A stretch of DNA of 64,000 bases from Vreelandella alkaliphila (GCF_016107625.1 NZ_JABASV010000001.1:496001-560000), one strand, 5' to 3'; positions 37,484 through 45,988 are shown, counted from the first letter of the stretch. Notes: a model not told the origin generated them from the sequence alone. Translations and numbers: made by a program.

Positions 37484-37521
37484 TACCAGTACATCTGAAA
37501 CAACAACGTCCAATACTGGTA
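37484..37521. promoter_or_regulatory. Inverted repeat upstream of the DUF2805 gene
   Basis: TACCAGTA (37484-37491) and TACTGGTA (37514-37521) are perfect eight-base arms 22 bases apart. TACAAT at 37520-37525 could be a -10 element, so the right arm may overlap the promoter. No regulator is recognised. Confidence 0.35.
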
Positions 37522-37573
37522 CAATTAATAGCAACCCGTTACTTGCAAGCTTCATCAATATGTAAGGTGACCA

Positions 37574-37849
37574 ATGCCTAAAGCAGCTGTGAAACGCTTC
37601 CGTCGTTTACCCGAAGAAGAGCAGTCCCGCGTGATTGAAATGGCTTGGGAAGATCGCACTCCGTTTGAAGCGATCGACACTCTGTTTGGCCTAGGCGAGC
37701 CGGACGTCATAGAAGTAATGCGCCACCAGCTTAAGCCGGCCTCGTTTCGACTGTGGCGCAAGCGTGTTACTGGTCGCGCGACGAAGCATACGGCTTTGCG
37801 ATCGCCGGATATTTTACGGGGCTACTGCCCAACGCAATATAAGCGCTAA
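37574..37849 (+). CDS. TIGR03643/DUF2805-family protein
   Basis: A 91-residue basic protein of a conserved family without known function. The pattern FRRLPEEEQSRVIEMAWEDRTPFEAI, GLGEPDVIEVMRHQLKPASFRLWRKRVTGR is characteristic, and a helix-turn-helix-like region is possible (about residues 15-60). TAAGGTGA precedes the ATG. It ends about 125 bases before zigA, which has its own likely control site, so the two need not be co-regulated. Confidence 0.85.
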   Translation: MPKAAVKRFRRLPEEEQSRVIEMAWEDRTPFEAIDTLFGLGEPDVIEVMRHQLKPASFRLWRKRVTGRATKHTALRSPDILRGYCPTQYKR

Positions 37850-37913
37850 TCACCATTTGCAACGAAAAATCAGAGGATGCCATTCTCTAGTAGGCCTTTT
37901 TAATCGCCGAATA

Positions 37914-37936
37914 AGTGTTATATTATCACATAACAT
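37914..37936 (+). promoter_or_regulatory. Candidate Zur operator upstream of zigA
   Basis: The core TGTTATATTATCACA (37916-37930) differs at one position from the E. coli znu operator core as I recall it (TGTTATAATATCACA). It includes a -10-like TATATT (37919-37924), so Zur bound with zinc would block transcription. It lies 40 bases before the zigA start. A related site precedes the ABC operon at 48.4 kb. Confidence 0.6.
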
Positions 37937-37975
37937 AACGCCGTTTATAAAAACCCGCTTAGAGGTGCATTCACA

Positions 37976-39202
37976 ATGACCGTGTTTTCTCCCCTGCCCG
38001 TCACCGTGCTTTCAGGATTTCTAGGTGCAGGTAAAACCACCGTACTCAATCATATTTTGGCTAACCGCGAAGGTCGTCGCGTCGCGGTGATTGTCAACGA
38101 TATGAGCGAGGTCAATATCGACGGTGCATTAGTGCGTGGCGGCCCTGGCGAGTCCACGTTAGATGGCGAGGTAGCGCTGAACCGTTCTGAAGAGCGTTTG
38201 GTAGAAATGAGCAACGGCTGCATTTGCTGCACGCTGCGTGAAGATTTGCTAGAAGAAGTTAGCCAACTGGCCAGAGAAGGTAAATTTGATTACTTGGTGA
38301 TTGAGTCCACTGGGATTTCCGAACCGCTACCCGTGGCGGAAACCTTCACCTTTGAAGATGAAAGCGGCCAGAGCCTTTCCCACGTTGCACGCCTTGATAC
38401 GCTGGTCACTGTCGTCGATGGTGCCAACTTTCTTGAGCAGTACCGCGAAGCGCAGAGCCTCGCTGAAGCGGGCGAAAGCTTGGGTGACGATGACGAGCGC
38501 AACGTCGCGGACCTGCTGGTCGACCAGATCGAGTTTTGTGATGTATTACTGATCAGTAAAACGGATCTGATCAATAAAAAAGAGCTTGATGCGCTAACGG
38601 CGATTCTGCGCTCACTAAACCCTGATGCAGAGCTGGTGCCCATCACTCAAGGTGGCGTGCCGCTAGAGAAGGTGCTTGATACTGGCAAGTTCAATTTTGA
38701 GCGCGCCCAGCAAGCGCCTGGTTGGCTAAAAGAGATGCGTGGCGAGCATGTGCCAGAAACCGAAGAGTACGGTATTGGCAGCTTTGCCTACCACGCTCGC
38801 CGCCCTTTCCACCCGCAGAAATTCCACGCTTTACTCAATGAAGAGTGGTTTGGTAAAGGACTGCTACGCTCGAAAGGCTTTTTCTGGCTTGCTACTCGGC
38901 CACGCTTCGCAGGCCAATGGAGCCAAGCAGGTGGTATTGCTCATCACGGCCCAGCGGGCGTGTTCTGGAAAGCTATCCCCGAAGCTAACTGGCCGGAAGA
39001 TCCTGAAACTCGCCAGTTCATTATGGAAAAGTGGCAGGAGCCGTTTGGTGATATGCGCCAAGAGCTGGTGTTTATCGGCCAGAACTTGGACCAAGCCAAG
39101 ATGCGTGACGCACTAGACACCTGCCTGCTAAGCGAAGCTGAGCTATTACAAGGTATGGAAGCGTGGAAGCAGCTACCCGATCCGTTCCCCGCTTGGGAGT
39201 AA
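37976..39202 (+). CDS. zigA: COG0523 zinc metallochaperone GTPase (ZigA type)
   Basis: ZigA-type GTPases are thought to deliver zinc to key enzymes when zinc is scarce. The 408-residue protein has Walker [10 protein letters not shown] (14-22), the metal-binding CxCC motif in [11 protein letters not shown] (C82, C84, C85), ESTGISEP, and the base motif SKTD. The C-terminal CobW-C domain contains [16 protein letters not shown]. Length and pattern match the Acinetobacter/Pseudomonas ZigA group rather than the cobalamin enzyme CobW. A Zur-like site upstream supports the zinc role. Confidence 0.87.
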   Translation: MTVFSPLPVTVLSGFLGAGKTTVLNHILANREGRRVAVIVNDMSEVNIDGALVRGGPGESTLDGEVALNRSEERLVEMSNGCICCTLREDLLEEVSQLAREGKFDYLVIESTGISEPLPVAETFTFEDESGQSLSHVARLDTLVTVVDGANFLEQYREAQSLAEAGESLGDDDERNVADLLVDQIEFCDVLLISKTDLINKKELDALTAILRSLNPDAELVPITQGGVPLEKVLDTGKFNFERAQQAPGWLKEMRGEHVPETEEYGIGSFAYHARRPFHPQKFHALLNEEWFGKGLLRSKGFFWLATRPRFAGQWSQAGGIAHHGPAGVFWKAIPEANWPEDPETRQFIMEKWQEPFGDMRQELVFIGQNLDQAKMRDALDTCLLSEAELLQGMEAWKQLPDPFPAWE

Positions 39203-39206
39203 TGCT

Positions 39207-41216
39207 TTAACTGCAGGAGCTAGCTAAACAGCGCTCTGCCCACTGCCGCACTTCAGGGTAGGCACGCTGCTCAAAGACCGCGAAGCCGTTAAGGCCGCGG
39301 GCTTTGAGTGGGGTAAAAATCGGCATAGTTAAACCGCATAAGAAGTGTGCCAGCCGCTGGACATTGGGCGGCTGGCCGAACTGCTCGGTGTGGCGTTCAA
39401 TCAGCGGTGAGGCATAGCGGATAAAATCATTCTCAGACAGCGCGGGTAATGGCGTCGCATCCGGCAGCCGAACCGGGTTGCCGTAGCATACCGAACAGTG
39501 GCCACAGCGGCCCTGCTCGGTACCAAGTGGCCCATCGAAGGTGGTGTCCCCAAAATGCTCAGCTAACCGCCGAGTCAGGCAGCTTTGCGACTCAAACAGT
39601 GCCAGCATGGAGTGCAACCGTTCAATTTCGATTCGCTCCCGATCTAGACACTCATTAAATAACTGGCTTGCCATCGCCTCGACCGAAAATTCCGGCTGAC
39701 AAATTTCATACACATCGGTCATACGCTTACCTTCCAGGGTCAGCCAGCCTTTATCCTGGAAGTATTCAAGCGCGGTAATGACGCGGGCACGGGAAGCATC
39801 GATTTGCTGTGCCTGCCCAGCCTGATGCAGCCGCTCAAAATCCACTGTTCCCCAGGTGCGAGCGATAGCGATATTGTCGATCAACAAACGTACAAAGGCC
39901 GCCCGCTCTCCTGCAAAATGCCCCACCAAGGCAGTAGGCTCAATGTGGTAGCGCAACCGATACTCGGCTAAGAACGCAAAGCGCGGCGCAATAATGCCGT
40001 GCATTTCCAGCCGCACCAGCAACGTTTTTAGCGGCAGCAAACGGATATTAGTATCTCGGGAAAGTGTGTTGAGCAGCACTTCCCACTGACGATCTTGCGC
40101 TTGGCCGGCTGATGAAATTTCTTCCAGTAAGCGCAAAATACCCACGTATTCAGGCGTGTCGCCGTAAACGAAGTTCTCCAGCACCCTCAGTCCATCGCGC
40201 CCAGCGATCGTCAAGCAAGTCGAAGGCAACCCGTCGCGACCCGCTCGGCCAATTTCCTGGCTGTAATTCTCAATCGATTTAGGCAGATCAAAGTGCACAA
40301 CGTTGCGGATATTGCCTTTATCAATCCCCATGCCAAAGGCAATGGTAGCGACAATACAGGGCGATTCGCCGTTCATAAACTGGCGCTGAATGTCGTCGCG
40401 GCGGGCTGAATCCAACCCCGCATGGTACGCCTGGGCGGCGATTCCATGGGCGGCCAGCGCACTTGCCACCTGCTCGGCAGTTTGCTGCAAGGTGACGTAA
40501 ATAATCGTGGGCGCTTCGTTGCCAGGCGGCATTTGCGGTTTAAGCCAATCAATCAGCTGTTGCTGACGATTTTCCATCGTGGGAACCACCAGAAGCTCTA
40601 AGTTAGCGCGATAAAAGCCAGTGGTAATGACATTTTCCGGAACGATGGAAAACTTCTCACGTATATCCGCAATAACCGCTGGCGTGGCCGTGGCAGTCAG
40701 TAGCAGTACCTGGGGAATGGCGAAATCGCGCTGGTAATCCGGCAGTTTGAGGTAATCCGGGCGGAAGTTATGCCCCCACTCAGAGAGGCAGTGTGCTTCA
40801 TCAACCACTAGCAGCGATATCTGTACTTGGTGTAGAAAGTGCCGAAAACGCTCGTTCTTAAGCCGCTCCACCGACACCATAAGGATTTTCAGCTCACCGT
40901 TTTTAGCGCGCTCCATCACATCACGGGTCGTAGCGCGGTCTTGGGTGGAATCAATACTGGCGGCTGCAACACCATGGCGTGCCAAGAAAGCGAGCTGATC
41001 CTGCATCAGTGCCAGCAGCGGCGATACCACCAGCGTCAGGTGTGGAAGATGAAGTGCAGGCAACTGATAACAGATTGACTTCCCCGCCCCGGTGGCAAAA
41101 ATCGCTGCGGTAGAGTGTCCATCCAACACTCTGGACACCACCGCCTGCTGGCCACCACGAAAATCATCAAACCCGAATACTGCCTTCAGCGTCTGCTGCG
41201 GTGATAGCGAAGTCAT
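39207..41216 (-). CDS. recQ: RecQ-like ATP-dependent DNA helicase
   Basis: A 669-residue superfamily 2 helicase. It has Walker A ATGAGKSICYQLP, the DEAH box DEAHCLSEWGHNFRPDY, YQLPAL, IAFGMGIDKGNIR and QEIGRAGRDG. The RecQ-Ct zinc domain has one cysteine in CLTRRLAEHFGD and two more in CGHCSVC. A typical HRDC domain is not apparent; the last 90 or so residues are of another kind. WGHNFRP replaces the usual WGHDFRP. It is therefore a RecQ-family member that may not be the main RecQ. The start is ATG 41216, behind AGGGA. It converges with zigA, ending four bases away. Confidence 0.88.
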   Translation of the reverse strand: MTSLSPQQTLKAVFGFDDFRGGQQAVVSRVLDGHSTAAIFATGAGKSICYQLPALHLPHLTLVVSPLLALMQDQLAFLARHGVAAASIDSTQDRATTRDVMERAKNGELKILMVSVERLKNERFRHFLHQVQISLLVVDEAHCLSEWGHNFRPDYLKLPDYQRDFAIPQVLLLTATATPAVIADIREKFSIVPENVITTGFYRANLELLVVPTMENRQQQLIDWLKPQMPPGNEAPTIIYVTLQQTAEQVASALAAHGIAAQAYHAGLDSARRDDIQRQFMNGESPCIVATIAFGMGIDKGNIRNVVHFDLPKSIENYSQEIGRAGRDGLPSTCLTIAGRDGLRVLENFVYGDTPEYVGILRLLEEISSAGQAQDRQWEVLLNTLSRDTNIRLLPLKTLLVRLEMHGIIAPRFAFLAEYRLRYHIEPTALVGHFAGERAAFVRLLIDNIAIARTWGTVDFERLHQAGQAQQIDASRARVITALEYFQDKGWLTLEGKRMTDVYEICQPEFSVEAMASQLFNECLDRERIEIERLHSMLALFESQSCLTRRLAEHFGDTTFDGPLGTEQGRCGHCSVCYGNPVRLPDATPLPALSENDFIRYASPLIERHTEQFGQPPNVQRLAHFLCGLTMPIFTPLKARGLNGFAVFEQRAYPEVRQWAERCLASSCS

Positions 41217-41282
41217 GGCCGATCCCTGGAGTGTCGTCAATACGTTAGGACTAAGCTAACGCGTTCACGTCGTTTTCTCCAA

Positions 41283-43037
41283 TCAACGGTGACCATTAAT
41301 AAGTAAGGATTGCGGCTCTTCACTCTGTGTGGGAAGAGCCAGTGTCTGCCAAGCCTCATAGGTGGTAAAAAACACTTGCCCTGTTAGCTCGCGGTAAAGC
41401 GCTGTGTTTGTTAAGCGATCCATCACTGGGCCTTTCACTTCCGCCAAGTGCAGCGTTGCGCCAGCATCTTTTAACCGTCCGTTAATCGCTTCTAAGCTTT
41501 CAAGCGCGGACGCATCAATCACATTCACCGCCTGGCAGGTCAATACAATATGTTTTAACGTAGGGGAACGAGCAGCCAGCGCCATCACGGTATCTTCTAA
41601 GTAGCGAGCGTTAGCAAAGTAAAGGCTTTCATCAATGCGCAGCATGGCCACATGTTGATCGGTTTCGACCTCATGGCGCTTCACATTGCGAAAATGCTCG
41701 GTGCCCGGCACCCGCCCTACCACGGCACTATGGGGCTGGCTGGTGCGGTACAGGTGCAGCCCTAGTGACAGCACCACACCGCTGATAATGCCGACCTCGA
41801 CACTGTGCAACAGGGTCAGAAGCAAGGTCGCCACCATTGCCACGCCGTCGCTGCGGGAGTATTGCCAAGTGCGCTTTACTGCTGGCAGATCAATCAATGT
41901 GCCCACGGCGACGATAATGGTAGCGGCCAATGTCGCCGTCGGCAGAAATGCCAGCAGACCAGTGAGCAACAGCGTAGAAAGCACAATACCTAAGGCGGTA
42001 AATGCCCCGGCCAACGGTGTTGCCGCGCCCGCTTCAAAGTTCACTACCGAGCGTGAAAACCCACCTGAAACCGGCGAACCACCGCTGACGCCAGCGCCCA
42101 AATTGGCCATCCCAAGAGCGATGAGTTCTTGGTTAGGGTCGATACGCTGGCGACGCTTAGCCGCCAGGGTTTGCGCCACTGATACCGATTCTACAAAGCC
42201 CACTAAACTGATCAATAAAGCGGCAGGCAACAGGCCAAGCCATAGCGACTGATCTAGGCTAGGCAGCGTAATGGCAGGCAAGCCGCTAGGCACAAAGCCC
42301 ACTAGATTCACACCGTACTGCCCCAAGTTAAAGTGCCAGGCCAGCAGTGTAGTCACCATCACCGCTGAAATCGGTGCGGCTTTGACCATCAAACCAGAAG
42401 CGCTAGCCGAGATACCTATAGCCATCAGCCAGGTATTCAAGCGCTTGCGGCAAACCAGCAGATAGCCCCACACCCCTAAACCAATCAGTAGCGTGATGAG
42501 ATTGATCTGTTGCCACTGGCTGAACAGTGCGCCCAGCAGCTCAATGACGTTATGCCCCGCAGCCTCAACACCTAGAATATGCTTGAGCTGACTAATGGCG
42601 ATCAAAATACCCGACGCAGTGATAAACCCAGAAATAACCGGATGGCTTAAAAAGTTGACCAAAAAGCCCAGCCGCAATACGCCCATGGCAATCAATATCA
42701 ATCCTGAAAGCGCCGCCAACACCAGTGCAGCGCCAATATATTCAGGACTGCCTGGAGTAGCAAAGCTGCTTAAAGCCGACGCCGTCATTAACGCTGCCAC
42801 GGCTACCGGCCCTACCGCCAAGCTGGCACTGGTACCAAAGATGGCGTAAAGCACCAGCGGTAGCATACTGGCATACAGGCCCATCTCTGGCGGCAACCCA
42901 GCCAGTAAGGCATAGGCCAACGCCTGGGGCACCAGCATTAGCGTGACGATAACGGCTGCCAGCGAATCTTTAAATAACAAAGCCCGGTTATAGCGCCGCA
43001 GCCAGCCAACCACAGGCACCCAACGCTCTATGTTCAT
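41283..43037 (-). CDS. SulP-family anion transporter with STAS domain
   Basis: SulP proteins carry sulfate, bicarbonate or other anions. The 584-residue product has about 12-14 membrane helices with the signature LVPQALAYALLAGLPPEMGLYASMLPLVLYAIFG, then a C-terminal cytosolic STAS domain (from about residue 450, VIDASALESLEAIN). The start is ATG 43037; no strong ribosome-binding site is visible for it or for the upstream GTG at 43064. It follows the DUF442 gene by 53 bases, so one transcript is likely. That link hints at a sulfur-related anion. Confidence 0.9.
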   Translation of the reverse strand: MNIERWVPVVGWLRRYNRALLFKDSLAAVIVTLMLVPQALAYALLAGLPPEMGLYASMLPLVLYAIFGTSASLAVGPVAVAALMTASALSSFATPGSPEYIGAALVLAALSGLILIAMGVLRLGFLVNFLSHPVISGFITASGILIAISQLKHILGVEAAGHNVIELLGALFSQWQQINLITLLIGLGVWGYLLVCRKRLNTWLMAIGISASASGLMVKAAPISAVMVTTLLAWHFNLGQYGVNLVGFVPSGLPAITLPSLDQSLWLGLLPAALLISLVGFVESVSVAQTLAAKRRQRIDPNQELIALGMANLGAGVSGGSPVSGGFSRSVVNFEAGAATPLAGAFTALGIVLSTLLLTGLLAFLPTATLAATIIVAVGTLIDLPAVKRTWQYSRSDGVAMVATLLLTLLHSVEVGIISGVVLSLGLHLYRTSQPHSAVVGRVPGTEHFRNVKRHEVETDQHVAMLRIDESLYFANARYLEDTVMALAARSPTLKHIVLTCQAVNVIDASALESLEAINGRLKDAGATLHLAEVKGPVMDRLTNTALYRELTGQVFFTTYEAWQTLALPTQSEEPQSLLINGHR

Positions 43038-43090
43038 GGGGAGTACTCGCTCAGGTAATAGCACTGACTAAGGCAAATCACACCGCACGC

Positions 43091-43519
43091 CTACGCTGTC
43101 TGATTTTCAAGCCCTTGGCGGTGCTCTTCCAAATCAAAACCGGCTGCTTTGGCAGCGGAAAATAGTTCCGCCAGATCGCATTTTTCGGTATGGCGCTTTG
43201 CGTAAGCCCAAAGATGGGTAGCACGCTTACCTGACCGACAAAACGCCAAAATAGGCCGAGGTAGCTGCTGCAGCGCCTTAGCAAAAGCGGCGACATCCGC
43301 TTGGCTATACTCGCCGGGGGTCACAGGAATGTGCACCCAATGAAGCCCAAGTTCTTCTGCTTTAAAGCGGTAAGCATCCTCTCCAGAAAATTCAGCGCTT
43401 TCACCCGGCTTGCAGTTACAGATCACCGTTTTAAAGCCCTGAGCTTTTACGTGCTCAAGCTCCTCGATCGTGAGCTGTGAAGTAATAGCAACGCCCTTCT
43501 CTAACGGTTGTGTTTGCAT
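43091..43519 (-). CDS. TIGR01244/DUF442-family sulfur transferase or phosphatase-like protein
   Basis: The 142-residue protein belongs to the DUF442 group, whose fold is like a tyrosine phosphatase and which occurs in the Blh/persulfide-handling proteins. The active-site loop is FCRSGKRATHLWAYA, with the catalytic cysteine in CRSGKR. HVKAQGFKTVICNCKPGE in the N-terminal half is also typical. AGGAGAG lies before the ATG. It is followed on the same strand by a SulP transporter. Confidence 0.85.
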   Translation of the reverse strand: MQTQPLEKGVAITSQLTIEELEHVKAQGFKTVICNCKPGESAEFSGEDAYRFKAEELGLHWVHIPVTPGEYSQADVAAFAKALQQLPRPILAFCRSGKRATHLWAYAKRHTEKCDLAELFSAAKAAGFDLEEHRQGLENQTA

Positions 43520-43568
43520 GCATCTCTCCTAGCGTTTCTCACTGCCGTTTTAAGCAGCAGCGCATGGC

Positions 43569-43594
43569 ATAACATACCATTACAACAATGTTAT
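43569..43594. promoter_or_regulatory. AT-rich inverted repeat upstream of the DUF442-SulP unit
   Basis: ATAACAT (43569-43575) and ATGTTAT (43588-43594) are perfect seven-base arms 12 bases apart, about 50-75 bases before the DUF442 start. DUF442 genes are elsewhere controlled by BigR/SqrR-type sulfide-responsive repressors at AT-rich dyads, so this is a candidate operator. Confidence 0.4.
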
Positions 43595-43729
43595 AAACAT
43601 AGCTTATTTTGGAATATAAGCAATAGCGCACTACAAAAACACCCGGGACTTTTTTTGAGAAAAGATCCGGGTGGCGCATAAATATCGAAGGGGGAAACGT
43701 TACGCTATTGAGTGTTGTCGCTGTTAGGG

Positions 43730-43881
43730 AACCTCTGATTAACGTTATGAGCGCAGGTCAGACAAGGCAAAAATCAACGAAAAAGCGGAGTTTACGGGTT
43801 GTAAATGAGCATTTTGATCGGACTCGCGCACGAGGCGACTTTTAACGCAGTATGACCAAGCGCAATAGTTAATCAGAGGTT
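43730..43881. mobile_element. MITE-like element with perfect 14-bp terminal inverted repeats
   Basis: AACCTCTGATTAAC (43730-43743) and GTTAATCAGAGGTT (43868-43881) are exact inverted ends of a 152-bp segment. No reading frame of useful length lies inside. TTAGGGAAC occurs just before or at the left end (43724-43732) and again beyond the right end (43884-43892), a possible footprint. The right copy runs on as GCCGGATTAA, echoing the left end. This element fills most of the 379-base gap at 43520-43898, the only long non-coding stretch in the window. The rest of the gap holds an AT-rich dyad and nothing else I recognise. Confidence 0.65.
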
Positions 43882-43898
43882 ACTTAGGGAACGCCGGA

Positions 43899-44120
43899 TT
43901 AATTAAACACTTTCTCTAACGCAAAGCGCGGCTGTGGCTGGCCGTCTTTGTTAACGCTCTCAGTGAACATTGTAAGTGGGCGCACCCACAGGCCGTAGTC
44001 GCCGTAAAGCGCACGGTAGACTACTAGCACCTCTTCATTTTCACTGTGCTGAGCGGTGCCCAGCACTTCGTAAAGGCTGCCTTTATAGTGGCGATATATA
44101 CCGGGAACAGGCGTAGTCAT
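43899..44120 (-). CDS. DUF1653-family protein
   Basis: A 73-residue protein with the family pattern PGIYRHYKGSLYEVLGTAQHSENEEVLVVYRALYGDYGLWVRPLTMF. Function is not established; the fold is a small beta barrel. The ATG overlaps the tcdA stop (ATGA), so it is translated with tcdA. Its 3' end abuts the MITE-like element. Confidence 0.88.
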   Translation of the reverse strand: MTTPVPGIYRHYKGSLYEVLGTAQHSENEEVLVVYRALYGDYGLWVRPLTMFTESVNKDGQPQPRFALEKVFN

Positions 44121-44941
44121 TCACTTTCCTCTTGTTGGGTCGTTGATGGCATGGGCTTAGCGGCTTTTTTAGCCAGCCTTTCGAGCACTTTTGAGGCAGC
44201 GACAAAACCAAACGTACCAGTGACAAAGGTGGCGGCGCCAAAGCCTGAGGCGCAGTCTAGGCGGGTAGCATCACCGTTGCCGGGCTTTTGCAGACAGACT
44301 TCGCCGTCAGCGCCAGGGTACACCAGCTGCTCATCAGAATAGACACACTCGACGGAAAAGCGCCGCTTGGGATTACGCGAAAAACCGTAATCACGGCGCA
44401 GCCGCGAGCGCACCTTGGAAAGTAGCGGGTCGTGCTCAGTACGTGTTAAATCTGCCACCTGAATGCGGGTAGGATCCGTCTGACCGCCTGCAGCTCCCGT
44501 CACGGTAATCGGCAGTTTACGTCGTTTGCACCAAGCGATTAGCGCTGCCTTGGCGATCACACTATCAATGGCGTCCACCACATGATCGGCATCCTCGGGG
44601 ATACGCTCGGCAAGGTTAGTGGGTGTCACAAAAGCACTGTCAGCTACGACGTTTATCTCAGGGGCAATCAAGCGACAACGCTCGGCCAACACTTCCACCT
44701 TTGGCTGGCCAATAGTGCCGTCTAACGCATGGAGCTGACGATTGACGTTGGACACGCATACGTCATCCAAATCAATCAGCGTCAGCTTGCCAATGCCAGA
44801 ACGCGCCAACGCTTCTACCGTCCAGCTCCCCACGCCACCTACACCCACTACCACAACATGAGCATGGCGAAACGCTGTGGCAGCACGTTGGCCATACAAG
44901 CGGCGAATGCCGCCAAAGCGAAAGTCATAATCCGAAGACAT
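44117..44941 (-). CDS. tcdA: tRNA threonylcarbamoyladenosine dehydratase TcdA (CsdL)
   Basis: TcdA cyclises t6A to ct6A at position 37 of tRNA using ATP. It is an E1/MoeB-like enzyme of 274 residues with VVVVGVGGVGSWTVEALARSG (nucleotide site), NRQLHAL, DAIDSV and KRRLPITVTGAAG. TsaC, encoded at 11.9-12.5 kb, makes the precursor of t6A, so two steps of this pathway are in the window. It is followed by the overlapping DUF1653 gene. Confidence 0.94.
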   Translation of the reverse strand: MSSDYDFRFGGIRRLYGQRAATAFRHAHVVVVGVGGVGSWTVEALARSGIGKLTLIDLDDVCVSNVNRQLHALDGTIGQPKVEVLAERCRLIAPEINVVADSAFVTPTNLAERIPEDADHVVDAIDSVIAKAALIAWCKRRKLPITVTGAAGGQTDPTRIQVADLTRTEHDPLLSKVRSRLRRDYGFSRNPKRRFSVECVYSDEQLVYPGADGEVCLQKPGNGDATRLDCASGFGAATFVTGTFGFVAASKVLERLAKKAAKPMPSTTQQEESE

Positions 44942-44997
44942 GGTTGGCTCTCTATTTTACAACATGCTATTTGACAGCACGGGTCGATTCGTCACGA

Positions 44998-45768
44998 CTA
45001 CCGCTGAAGTGCTGCAGGCGTTGAAATGGCTGGGGTGCGCACGCTATCTAGCGGCAGATGCCCAGCCCAGCCGAATTGCTCAAATAGGCTTCTCATGGTC
45101 GCATCGAGTGCGCAGCTTAGTTGGATGCGCTTATCGGTTAAGGGGTGATCAAACGCTAAATAGGTAGCAGCCAACAGCAAACGAGGAGCATTCAGCTGAT
45201 CCGCAAAAAAGCGGTTGTGGACACTTTTGCCGTGCTTGGCATCTCCAATAATTGGATAACCACGTCGAGAAAGATGGCGACGGATCTGATGTCGCCGCCC
45301 GGTCATAGGCCGCGCTTCCACTAGCGAATAGCGCGCCACTGGATAGCGGTCTACCTGCACAGGCAATTCAACGCTATCCAGGCGACGAATATCGGTCATC
45401 GCGGGCATAGCAGGCATCTCGGCTTTGGGGCGCGTGCCATCTTCTTCCCGTAAAGGGTAATCAAGACGCTCTTGCTCCGGCGCTTTTCCCCTCACTACCG
45501 CCAGATAGCGCTTTTCTACCTGCCGCTCGCTAAAGCCTTCACTCAACACGGCTGCCGCTTCAGATGACAAACCAAACACCATCACGCCAGAGGTGGGTCT
45601 ATCTAACCGATGCACCGGATACACTCGTTTGCCAATTTGGTCACGCAGGCGTTGAAGTAAAAACTCTGTTTCTCCACGCGCCAGCGCCGAGCGGTGCACT
45701 AGTAACCCAGACGGCTTATGCACTGCAACAAGATGCTCATCCTGATAAAGGATGTTCAATGGCAACAT
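44998..45768 (-). CDS. truC: tRNA pseudouridine-65 synthase TruC
   Basis: TruC makes pseudouridine 65 in tRNA-Ile and tRNA-Asp. The 255-residue protein starts at ATG 45768 (GGAG upstream). LYQDEHLVAVHKPSGLLVHRS is very close to E. coli TruC, and the catalytic D56 sits in VHRLDRPTSG. There is no N-terminal S4 domain, as expected for TruC and unlike RluC or RluD. It is 56 bases ahead of tcdA on the same strand. Confidence 0.9.
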   Translation of the reverse strand: MLPLNILYQDEHLVAVHKPSGLLVHRSALARGETEFLLQRLRDQIGKRVYPVHRLDRPTSGVMVFGLSSEAAAVLSEGFSERQVEKRYLAVVRGKAPEQERLDYPLREEDGTRPKAEMPAMPAMTDIRRLDSVELPVQVDRYPVARYSLVEARPMTGRRHQIRRHLSRRGYPIIGDAKHGKSVHNRFFADQLNAPRLLLAATYLAFDHPLTDKRIQLSCALDATMRSLFEQFGWAGHLPLDSVRTPAISTPAALQR

Positions 45769-45937
45769 GGTACTCCCCGGTAACGGCAATTGAGATAACA
45801 AATCGCGGTGATTTGAAGCAGCGCGCTATTGTCGCGGCTTGACGGCTCAATGTCATCTGCTACTAGCAGCATCAGGAAAGCAAATATCCCCAACGCCCAA
45901 TCCATTGGCAGAGTTGCTTCGAGGAAGCTACCTTGAA

Positions 45938-45964
45938 ATGGCAACTCGTCTTACGAGCTTCCAT
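45938..45964 (+). other. Imperfect inverted repeat in the sodC leader
   Basis: ATGG...CCAT and CTCGT...ACGAG nest around a three-base centre with three-base internal loops, spanning 27 bases. It lies about 25 bases before the sodC ATG, ahead of the AAGGAAAGGAG ribosome-binding site. It could be a leader hairpin or an operator. Confidence 0.3.
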
Positions 45965-45988
45965 GGATAAGGAAAGGAGAATTGCACT

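Noticed and set aside
37976-39202. The COG0523 GTPase considered as the cobalamin gene cobW, supporting nearby eutBC
   Set aside because: Length, CxCC context and the Zur-like site fit ZigA-type zinc proteins; no other cobalamin gene is near.
41686-42252. A 188-residue open frame on the plus strand inside the SulP gene
   Set aside because: It mirrors the SulP membrane helices on the opposite strand; composition and lack of motifs mark it as a shadow.
43520-43898. The non-coding gap considered as an insertion sequence or small RNA gene
   Set aside because: No transposase frame is present, so not an IS. An RNA gene cannot be excluded, but the perfect terminal inverted repeats fit a MITE-like element better.
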